From Pseudomonadota bacterium (lineage in GTDB: Bacteria; Pseudomonadota; Gammaproteobacteria; Steroidobacterales; Steroidobacteraceae): a stretch of 5,965 bases of DNA. The notes below the pieces were generated by a model. That model was not told the origin of the DNA. It made no database searches and was given only the letters and a program-made list of their open reading frames with translations. Below, piece by piece: positions 1-5,945 of this stretch. How positions within the stretch are numbered: position 1 is the stretch's first letter; every line of letters begins with the position of its first letter. A program made the position numbers and the translations under genes. Where the stretch lies: positions 1-5,965 of the forward strand of contig JAKBCE010000153.1 in assembly GCA_021808195.1 (NCBI GenBank). Reading direction: 5' to 3'.

Positions 1-41
1 CCCAGCAGCACCATGACCAGCGCGGCGCTCATCGGTTTCAT
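1..41 (-). CDS. 5' end of a putative exported or membrane protein (partial)
   Basis: Only the first 13 codons and two bases of a 14th are inside the window, read leftwards from an ATG at 41-39. The visible residues are MKPMSAALVMVLL, followed probably by Gly: one Lys near the start and then a run of Ala, Leu, Val and Met, as at the start of a Sec signal peptide or a first membrane helix. The start is supported by a Shine-Dalgarno AAGGAG (complement of 51-56) with a 9-base spacer. An in-frame ATG at 62-60 would add seven charged residues (MDKEPTD) but has no ribosome binding site, so the inner ATG is preferred. The gene is divergent from the large c-di-GMP gene and shares its upstream region. 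The function cannot be told from this fragment. Confidence 0.55.
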   Translation of the reverse strand, partial: MKPMSAALVMVLL

Positions 42-50
42 GTCGGTCGG

Positions 51-56
51 CTCCTT
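51..56 (-). promoter_or_regulatory. Shine-Dalgarno for the leftward partial gene
   Basis: Read on the minus strand this is AAGGAG, nine bases before the ATG at 41-39. It decides between that ATG and the in-frame ATG at 62-60, which has no comparable site. Confidence 0.55.
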
Positions 57-75
57 GTCCATCGGAAAGGCCGGG

Positions 76-81
76 ATTTTA
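76..81 (-). promoter_or_regulatory. possible -10 element for the leftward gene
   Basis: On the minus strand this reads TAAAAT, five of six matches to the sigma-70 -10 consensus, in an otherwise very GC-rich stretch. It lies about 35 bases before the preferred ATG, which would leave a short leader containing the Shine-Dalgarno. No good -35 hexamer is seen at 16-18 bases spacing, so this is a weak call. Confidence 0.25.
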
Positions 82-114
82 CGGATTCCGGCCGTCGCGT
101 GCGGACGGATTGCC

Positions 115-146
115 GCGCCGGCGTCGTCATCCACCGACGCCGGCGC
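115..146. repeat. perfect 12-bp inverted repeat with 8-base spacer in the divergent intergenic region
   Basis: The left arm GCGCCGGCGTCG (115-126) is the exact reverse complement of the right arm CGACGCCGGCGC (135-146), with TCATCCAC between. Each arm also contains the self-palindrome CGCCGGCG (116-123 and 138-145), and the two copies are 22 bp apart, about two helical turns. It lies between two divergent genes. It could be an operator bound by a dimeric or tetrameric regulator, or a stable RNA hairpin in the leader of the rightward gene. No U-tract follows, so it is not a classical terminator. The bound factor is unknown. Confidence 0.45.
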
Positions 147-150
147 CGCC

Positions 151-174
151 GGCCGGCGGGGATTTCCCGCGGCC
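151..174 (+). repeat. GC-rich hairpin upstream of the c-di-GMP gene
   Basis: GGCC (151-154) and GCGGG (156-160), with G155 bulged, pair with CCCGC (166-170) and GGCC (171-174) around a GATTT loop. This is nine pairs with one bulge, directly after the 115-146 inverted repeat. If transcription starts upstream, the two would form consecutive hairpins just before the likely translation start. There is no U-run, so a terminator is unlikely. In DNA this GC-rich a chance fold is possible. Confidence 0.25.
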
Positions 175-208
175 GAGCGGCGCAAAACTGAGAGGTGCGT
201 CCGGTCCC

Positions 209-3200
209 ATGCCACAGGATGATGCGGTTTGTCCGGCCGCCGGCGCGCCGATGCGCCAAAATCCGCTCGGATCGGCTTTCGCCCGGGGCGGTGTCGTGCC
301 CGGGTTCCACAGGACGCGAATTCGGATCTCGCCCGCTTTGGCTACCACGCGCACAGAGACGCAACAACCGCCGCAGGTGCAGCCGCTGCACTGGAATGCC
401 GCCATGGCCACGGGCGAGCCGCTGCTCGATGCGCAGCATCAGCGGCTGCTCGAGATCTTCAATCGCGCCGCGCACGCCCAGGCCCGCGGCGCCCGGCCCG
501 AGGAGCTCGATGGCCTGCTCGATGCGCTCGCGGACTACACCCGCGATCACTTCCGCGCCGAGGCCCGGCTGATGCGCCAGTGGCAGGTCGATGACGCGCA
601 CCGCACGATGCATCTGCAGGCTCATGAGAAATTCCGCGGCTTCCTGCAGCAGGCGCGCATGCTCAACCACGATTGCGGCGCGGACGTCAGCGTCGAGCTG
701 CTGTCGTTTCTCGCCCAGTGGCTGCTGCGACACATCATGGAGGTGGATCGGCAGATGGCCCGCGAGGTCCAGGCGCGCCAGGCCGGCGATGCACGGGCGC
801 TGCCGCTGGAGGATCTGGATCCGCAGGCCCGCGGCCGCCTCGTCGACACCGTCAGCGGACTGTCGGATGCGCTGGGGCAGCGAACCTTCGATCTGCTTCT
901 GCAACGCCAGCAGCTGCTCGATCTGCAGACGCTCTACCGGGCGCTGCTGCACTGCGGCGACGTGCTCATCCAGTGCCGACGCGAGCACGAGATACTCGCG
1001 AGCCTGTGCGCCAAGCTGTCCTGCGACACCCCGTTTCATACCGCCTGGATCGGCCGGCCAGGCCCCTGCGGCGCCTTCGAGGTGCTGGCCCTCGACGGCG
1101 AGGGTGCCGAACAGGTGCGCAGCGACCCACCGCGGCTCGTGGACACAGAGACGGCCTCCCTCGTGGTCAAGGCGTGGAACAGCAAGACCCTGCAGGTCTG
1201 CAACGACACGCTGGCCGACCCCACACTTGCACCCTGGCACGCCGGCTTCAGCGCGCACCGCTGGTTCAGCCTTCTGGCCTTGCCGATCATCAGAGGCGCT
1301 CGGGTGTGGGCCATCCTCGCGCTCTCAGCCCCGCGGCGCGAGGGGTTCGATGCCGGCACGATCGACGTGTGCACGCGCATCGGCGCGCTGCTCGGTCACG
1401 GCCTCGATGAACTCGATCTGAAGGAGCGCATCCGCTCGCTGCAGCTGCAGGATGCGCGCATGGCGCGCACCGACCCGCTCACCGGGCTGCCGAATCGGCT
1501 CGCGCTGGAGGAGTATCTGCCGCCGGCGATCGCCCGCGCTCGACGGCGCGGCACGTCGCTCGCCCTCGGGGTGATCGATCTGGATGACTTCAAACCGGTC
1601 AACGACCGGCTCGGCCACGATGCGGGCGATGAGCTGCTGCGCGCGCTCTCGCGGCGCCTGCGCGAGTGGCTGCGCGAGTCGGATTTCATCGCGCGACTCG
1701 GCGGCGATGAGTTCGTCGTCGTGCTGGAGGATCTCGAGAGCGCCCAGGAGCTGCCCCAGTTGAGCGCCGCGCTGCGCCACCTGCACCGCGCCGTCGAGAC
1801 GCCGTTCGAAGTGAGCGGCGCGACACCGGCCTCGGTGGACATGACGATGGGCCTGGCGCTCTTTCCGCTCGACGGCGAGGAAGCCGAGGCGCTGCTGCGC
1901 CAGGCCGATGCGGCGATGTATCAGGCCAAACAGTCCAAGCGCACCCGGACGCAATGGTGGCGGATCGGCGCTTCGATGCCGGGCGAGCAGCTCGCCGAAA
2001 CCGCATTCGACCCGTTCGGGCCGGAGATGCAGGAGTTGATGCAGAGCGTCGCGCCGCACATCGAGGCCGTGGCCGAACAGTTCGCCGCCGCGTTCTACCG
2101 CGAACTCGGCAGCCGTACCGAGACCGCTTCGATCCTGGCGTGCCTGTCCGAGGAACAACTGCAGGGGTTGGTGCGCAAGCAGGCCGCGCACCTGCGCTTC
2201 CTGCTCGATGCGCGCACCTCGGCCGAGCAGGCCAGGGCTGCGGCACGCCGGCTCGGTACCGTGCACGGGCTGATCGGCCTGTCCGGGGCCTCGATGGCCC
2301 TGGTGATGGGGCTGTACCGGGATCTGCTGCACGCGCATTTCGATGCGGCACTGCTCACCACGCGCACGCGCTACCGCGCGCTGCGCACCGCCGAGGCGCG
2401 CCTGCAGCTGGAACTGCAGGGCGAGCTCGAGTCGATGCAGTCGGTGCTCGACCAGTACCAGGCGCTGCTCGCCCGGCCGCAGGACGGCCGGGGACTGGCC
2501 GCCGACTGGGTGCAGGCGGAGCTCGAGGCGCTCGCGGCCCTGCCCGGGATGCGCGCCGCGGTGGTGTGCCGGCCCGATGCGCACAACCGCCTGGTCATCG
2601 AGCGCGCCGCCGGCCCCGAGTGCGCCGCATTCGTCGAAGCGCACCGCGCCCGCAATCTCTATCCGGTGCTCGATCCGCGCGACGTGCGCGGCCGGGGACT
2701 GGTGGCGAACACCTGGATGACCGACACTCAGCAGGAGACCGCGGCGTTCGGCGGCGAGACGCGCGCCGCACCGTGGCAGACGCTGATGAGCGAGTTCGCC
2801 ATCCGCAGCGCGGTCACCCTGCCGGTGCATCGGCACGGCGCGATCCACTCGGTGTTGATGCTGTTCGGGGCGTACCCGCACCAGTTCACCTCCGCCTGGA
2901 TGCGCACCTGGCGGCTGTCGCTGCAGAACCGCTGGGACCAGATGACGCGGGCCTCGCAAAGCCGCGGACACGCCATCGATACGGGCGAGGTCGCGCAGAT
3001 CCGCGCGCTCCTCTACAGCGGCGGTGTGGAGATGTTCGTCCAGCCGGTGATCGAGCTCGAGACCGGCGCCGTCGTGAAGGCCGAGGCGCTGGCACGGCTG
3101 CGCACCCCGCAAGGGACGCTGCTCGCGCCCGGACAATTCCTGCCGGCGCTCGGGGAGACGGACCTGGACTCGCTGTTCCGCCAGGGGCTGCAGCAGGGGC

Positions 3201-4027
3201 TCGCGCACCTGCGCCGCTGGCGCGACCAACAGGTGCAGATCGCGCTTGCGATCAACCTCGCACCGAGCTCCCTCGTGCACCCCGATTGCGCGCAGTGGGT
3301 CGAGGAGGCGTTGCGCACCGCGCAGGTGGCACCGCAGCACCTCGTGCTCGAACTGCTCGAGAGCCAGGCGCTCGAGGCCAGTACGGTGGATGAGGCCATC
3401 ACGCGGCTCGCCGCGACCGGCGTGAAGATCGCCATGGACGACCTCGGCTCGGGCTTCAGCAACCTCAAACGCCTCGCTGACCTGCCGTTCGACATCATCA
3501 AGGTCGACCAGAACCTGGTGAAGGACCTGGCCCGCGATCCGATCAAGGCGCTCAGCCTGATCCGCACCGTCGTGCAGATCGGCCAGGATCTCGAGCGCGA
3601 GGTCGTGGCCGAGGGACTGGAGGACCCGGACTTCATCGAGGCGGCGATGGTGCTCGGCTGCCGATACGGCCAGGGCTTCGGACTGTGCCGGCCGATGCCG
3701 GCCGCAGCGCTGACGCAGTGGCTCGCGGCGCGCCCCGTGGGGCGGGGTCTCGGCGCCGGCGTGCACAGCTGGCTCGGCGCGCTCGCCTACCAATGGATGC
3801 GGCTGCACGATCCGATGTCGCTGCACGAGCCGGGCCGGCTCGACGCCTGCCCGATCAGCGAATTCTTGCGGGTCCGGGCCCCCGACGATCCGCAGGCGCG
3901 CGCCCTGCATGCCGACGTGCACGAACATCCGTTCGAGGCGGGCCGTCTGCAGGCGATGCACCAGATGATGCAGTGGTTGACGCGAAAAGTGCGCGAAGCG
4001 CGCTCCGATGAGGCGGCCGGCGCCTGA
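209..4027 (+). CDS. multi-sensor diguanylate cyclase / c-di-GMP phosphodiesterase (hemerythrin-GAF-GGDEF-globin-GAF-EAL-CZB-like)
   Basis: Cytoplasmic bifunctional c-di-GMP enzyme of about 1272 residues; no membrane helix or signal peptide is seen. Numbering is from the ATG at 209. Residues 60-187 are bacteriohemerythrin with the full di-iron ligand set H77, H114, E118, H135, H139, H175, D180. Residues ~260-405 are a GAF domain. Residues 422-585 are GGDEF with intact GGDEF (498-502), the metal-binding D457 region and an RxxD inhibitory site (R489, D492). Residues ~595-720 resemble a globin-coupled sensor, with candidate proximal haem His H686 and distal Tyr Y630. A helical linker leads to a second GAF (~770-915). 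Residues ~931-1175 are EAL with catalytic E959, N1016, E1048, D1077, D1078, K1098, E1135 and Q1155. The tail (1183-1265) resembles a CZB zinc domain. GGDEF makes c-di-GMP from two GTP; EAL hydrolyses it to pGpG. The reading frame is open upstream to a TTG at 110. The ATG at 209 has AGAGGTG 11 bases before it and is a compromise: codon bias becomes strong only after about 340, so GTG 296 or TTG 338 are alternatives. The gene stands alone, with no operon partner. Confidence 0.93.
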   Translation: MPQDDAVCPAAGAPMRQNPLGSAFARGGVVPGFHRTRIRISPALATTRTETQQPPQVQPLHWNAAMATGEPLLDAQHQRLLEIFNRAAHAQARGARPEELDGLLDALADYTRDHFRAEARLMRQWQVDDAHRTMHLQAHEKFRGFLQQARMLNHDCGADVSVELLSFLAQWLLRHIMEVDRQMAREVQARQAGDARALPLEDLDPQARGRLVDTVSGLSDALGQRTFDLLLQRQQLLDLQTLYRALLHCGDVLIQCRREHEILASLCAKLSCDTPFHTAWIGRPGPCGAFEVLALDGEGAEQVRSDPPRLVDTETASLVVKAWNSKTLQVCNDTLADPTLAPWHAGFSAHRWFSLLALPIIRGARVWAILALSAPRREGFDAGTIDVCTRIGALLGHGLDELDLKERIRSLQLQDARMARTDPLTGLPNRLALEEYLPPAIARARRRGTSLALGVIDLDDFKPVNDRLGHDAGDELLRALSRRLREWLRESDFIARLGGDEFVVVLEDLESAQELPQLSAALRHLHRAVETPFEVSGATPASVDMTMGLALFPLDGEEAEALLRQADAAMYQAKQSKRTRTQWWRIGASMPGEQLAETAFDPFGPEMQELMQSVAPHIEAVAEQFAAAFYRELGSRTETASILACLSEEQLQGLVRKQAAHLRFLLDARTSAEQARAAARRLGTVHGLIGLSGASMALVMGLYRDLLHAHFDAALLTTRTRYRALRTAEARLQLELQGELESMQSVLDQYQALLARPQDGRGLAADWVQAELEALAALPGMRAAVVCRPDAHNRLVIERAAGPECAAFVEAHRARNLYPVLDPRDVRGRGLVANTWMTDTQQETAAFGGETRAAPWQTLMSEFAIRSAVTLPVHRHGAIHSVLMLFGAYPHQFTSAWMRTWRLSLQNRWDQMTRASQSRGHAIDTGEVAQIRALLYSGGVEMFVQPVIELETGAVVKAEALARLRTPQGTLLAPGQFLPALGETDLDSLFRQGLQQGLAHLRRWRDQQVQIALAINLAPSSLVHPDCAQWVEEALRTAQVAPQHLVLELLESQALEASTVDEAITRLAATGVKIAMDDLGSGFSNLKRLADLPFDIIKVDQNLVKDLARDPIKALSLIRTVVQIGQDLEREVVAEGLEDPDFIEAAMVLGCRYGQGFGLCRPMPAAALTQWLAARPVGRGLGAGVHSWLGALAYQWMRLHDPMSLHEPGRLDACPISEFLRVRAPDDPQARALHADVHEHPFEAGRLQAMHQMMQWLTRKVREARSDEAAGA

Positions 4028-4037
4028 GCGCGCCGCC
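4012..4037 (+). terminator. GC-rich hairpin over the stop codon, possible weak terminator
   Basis: GGCGGC (4012-4017) pairs with GCCGCC (4032-4037), and GCGC (4020-4023) pairs with GCGC (4028-4031). CG is bulged and the loop CTGA contains most of the stop codon of the c-di-GMP gene. No T-run follows, so an intrinsic terminator is doubtful. It is the only fold noticed near the end of that gene. Confidence 0.2.
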
Positions 4038-4532
4038 GCCGGGACGCGGGACCGGACGGATCAGACCCCTACGCGGCGGACCTCAGAGTCGAGTGATGAC
4101 CGACGTGTTGCATTCTGTGCACATACTTGTTGGGCGACAAGGTTCCGAGTGATGAGCACAGGCGGAGCGGGTTGCAAAATCCGTGAATGGATGGTGCGAT
4201 CGCGCGGCGAGCGTCCTGGAGATCCGCTTCATCTGCTCGGCCATGTGGCAGCCGCACTTGGACGTGATCGCCGAGCGGGCCCAGGGGGCGCTGAACGTCC
4301 TCGACGGCTGTCACATGGCCGCCGAGAGGAGCGAGCCGCCTGTCCGGAATGGTTCATGGGCGAGTGCGCGCATTCGATGGAGGACGCCATCGCCTTCATG
4401 GCGCTGGCCTGCCGCCTGCCTGTGCCGCTGGCGATCGCGTGGGCGTGCCGGGCGAAGATTCAGCAGGTCCGAAGCGGACTCATTGATGAGGCCGTAGCGC
4501 CTGCACCATGGGCCTTCGCTGCTGTGACATGA
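4028..4532. other. gene-poor spacer between convergent genes, with insertion-sequence debris
   Basis: About 500 bases lie between the stop of the c-di-GMP gene and the stop of the convergent hipA-like gene. The only recognisable content is the ISL3-type transposase fragment at 4213-4329. A frame is open on the plus strand from 4008 to 4532, but it overlaps the previous gene, has no ribosome binding site and its product matches nothing I know. Base composition is more mixed than in the large gene (the stretch around 4105-4190 is relatively AT-rich). Small repeats are present: CGAGTGATGA at 4090-4099 and again at 4146-4155, and CTTGT/ACAAG around 4126-4141. No tRNA, CRISPR array or clear promoter is seen. 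Confidence 0.5.
4213..4329 (+). pseudogene. remnant of an ISL3-family transposase
   Basis: This frame encodes about 39 residues, including IRFICSAMWQPHLDVIAE and ALNVLDGCHMA. They match the core of ISL3-family DDE transposases as I know it, where the pattern is roughly I-R-F-V-C-S-D-M-W-x-P-Y, then V-I-A, then A-L-x-V-L-D-R-F-H-I. Several hallmark positions have decayed: the Asp of C-S-D-M-W is Ala (codon at 4240), Pro-Tyr is Pro-His, and D-R-F-H is D-G-C-H. The N-terminal zinc-finger and helix-turn-helix part and the C-terminal part with the catalytic Glu are missing on both sides, so it is a short, inactive internal fragment. It lies between two convergent genes and suggests past insertion and deletion at the boundary of the hipA-like DNA. 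The family call rests on pattern memory, and the borders are approximate. Confidence 0.55.
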
Positions 4533-5945
4533 TCAGTCGAACCCGTCGAGGCGTTCCCGGCAGATGCCGAGCACCTTGGCGACAGCCACCTGGGCGTTTG
4601 GCTGATTGAGACAACCTGCGGGGACCTTGAGGCCATCGATGGCCTTGGTGAAAGCCCGAAGAACTTCATCCAGCGTCTCATTTGCGTCGCCAGCGCGTAG
4701 ACCCGCCAGCGTAGCAACAGCGACAAAGTCGGCCCGGCGCAGGCGCTCGTCCTTCCCGTTCAGTTTGAGGGCCATGTGGTCGTGCTCAAGGCGCGGGAAA
4801 ACTCTGGTGGTCAGCGTGTCGTAGACAGGTGCCAGTCGAACCGAGGTAAAGGCCTGCTGCCCTGGCTTTGCCGTCTTGAGAACGGCCATGTTCTTGAGGT
4901 GCATGTCCCCATCGGCGATCAGCCAGGCCAAAAGAACCCTCTTGATGAGCGTCCGGAGGTCGCTCTCAACATCGGTCGAGAGAGGCCGGACCGCGCGCGC
5001 GACGCGTTCGATCGTGCCCGTGTACTTGTCCTTAGGGGCGAGATCAAGCACCGAGCACAGGTCCTCCATGGCAAGCATGCTCGTGTCTTCAGCACGTGTT
5101 CGAATGTCGAAGCGTTCGACGACCAGGGCCGGGGGCATGCCGTCCGGCATCAGCACAAGCGCATTTCCCGCAACCTCCAGCCCGACGCCTCTCGCAAGCG
5201 CGAGGCCGATCCATTCAACGAGCGGCAGAGTTTCAAACCCGCTCGTTCCGGCGGGCTTGAGGATGTGCGTGAACGGCAGGCCAGTCGCTGGTCGCAGAAC
5301 GCCCTCGAGCGAGAGGCTCATCGGTGCCTTGATCTGAACGCCTGACAGGCGCGGCGTCTCCGCACTCTCGAAGAGCTGCGCGAGCCTGTGCTCGAAATCA
5401 TGGTGAGTCGCGTCTCGTCCCGGCCCCGCGTAGGTGCCAGTGAAGACTCCGTCGCCGGTAAACGCCTCAAGGCGTGCGGTCAGCATGTCGCTGGGAAGGC
5501 GGGCAAGCTCCGCCTTCTTCTCGGCGATCGTGATATTGGACAGGTAGCGCTTGCCGGTCCGCAGCAGCGCGCGGTCATCCGGGTCTTTGAGTACGGACTC
5601 CAGCCACCCTTCGGGCAACAGCGAAACGATGAACGGGGGCAGCCGCCCGGGCGTGGTTTGACGAATGAGCGGTGGCAAGACCGGCCCGTCTGTTGCTGCT
5701 GTCCATCGCCACTCGAAGCCATCGTGTGCGAGCTCTCCGAGCGGAATGCCATGCCACGCAACGGTCAGCTCGAAGGCGGCTTCGTTACGCATGGCGGCGA
5801 TGGGTGCCCGGCGCAGCAGGAACTTCTCTGCGCCTTCTCCTTCGCGATACCACCCATTCTCGCGGGCAAGTGTCCAAACAGCGTCGGCAGCGGCCTTGCG
5901 GTCGCCGTACTCTTGAACCAAGCGTTCGGCGATGGCCTCGCGCAT
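4533..5945 (-). CDS. HipA-family serine/threonine kinase (type II toxin-antitoxin toxin-like), probably 5'-partial
   Basis: HipA toxins phosphorylate translation factors (in E. coli, glutamyl-tRNA synthetase) and cause growth arrest or persistence, held in check by the DNA-binding antitoxin HipB. Numbering is from the ATG at 5945-5943. The HipA N-subdomain is near residues 58-120 (W64, LLPEG at 109-113). The kinase core follows: the ATP-loop block LSGVQIK (200-206), HILKP (227-231), VERFD (276-280), the catalytic loop GDMHLKN (346-352) with D347 and N352, and the metal-binding YD (375-376). All key kinase residues are present. The residue aligned with the autophosphorylated Ser150 of E. coli HipA appears to be R199, with S201 two positions later. 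Compared with E. coli HipA (440 residues) there are at least 57 extra N-terminal residues, rich in Ala, Glu and Arg and probably helical. The ATG at 5945 has no Shine-Dalgarno and the frame stays open with GC-ending codons to the window edge, so the true start is probably outside. No hipB is seen downstream; one could lie upstream beyond the edge. Codon bias is milder than in the c-di-GMP gene, consistent with transfer. Confidence 0.88.
   Translation of the reverse strand: MREAIAERLVQEYGDRKAAADAVWTLARENGWYREGEGAEKFLLRRAPIAAMRNEAAFELTVAWHGIPLGELAHDGFEWRWTAATDGPVLPPLIRQTTPGRLPPFIVSLLPEGWLESVLKDPDDRALLRTGKRYLSNITIAEKKAELARLPSDMLTARLEAFTGDGVFTGTYAGPGRDATHHDFEHRLAQLFESAETPRLSGVQIKAPMSLSLEGVLRPATGLPFTHILKPAGTSGFETLPLVEWIGLALARGVGLEVAGNALVLMPDGMPPALVVERFDIRTRAEDTSMLAMEDLCSVLDLAPKDKYTGTIERVARAVRPLSTDVESDLRTLIKRVLLAWLIADGDMHLKNMAVLKTAKPGQQAFTSVRLAPVYDTLTTRVFPRLEHDHMALKLNGKDERLRRADFVAVATLAGLRAGDANETLDEVLRAFTKAIDGLKVPAGCLNQPNAQVAVAKVLGICRERLDGFD

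Noticed and set aside
42..340. c-di-GMP riboswitch in the leader of the large gene
   Set aside because: Only simple GC-rich hairpins are seen. I cannot recognise the conserved GEMM-I or GEMM-II core elements.
38..1258. Minus-strand open frame of about 400 codons over the hemerythrin and GAF region
   Set aside because: It is a shadow of the hemerythrin-GAF coding sequence. It ends over the start of the leftward gene and has no domain or start signal.
1954..3393. Plus-strand frame of 479 codons inside the large gene
   Set aside because: The product is an Arg/Ala/Gly-rich low-complexity chain typical of an out-of-frame reading of GC-rich DNA.
1325..3961. Very long open frame on the minus strand opposite the c-di-GMP gene
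   Set aside because: Its product shows no recognisable domain, and it is antisense to clear GGDEF and EAL motifs. Long antisense frames are expected opposite strongly GC3-biased genes.
4469..4486. Small hairpin GTCCG-AAG-CGGAC as a terminator for the hipA-like gene
   Set aside because: The stem is only five pairs with a three-base loop, there is no T-run on either strand, and it lies about 50 bases past the stop.
4008..4532. Plus-strand frame of 174 codons in the spacer
   Set aside because: It overlaps the end of the large gene, lacks a ribosome binding site, has no recognisable domain and runs out of frame across the better-supported transposase remnant.
4606..5345. Plus-strand frames opposite the hipA-like gene
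   Set aside because: They are antisense to well-supported HipA motifs and their products match no family.
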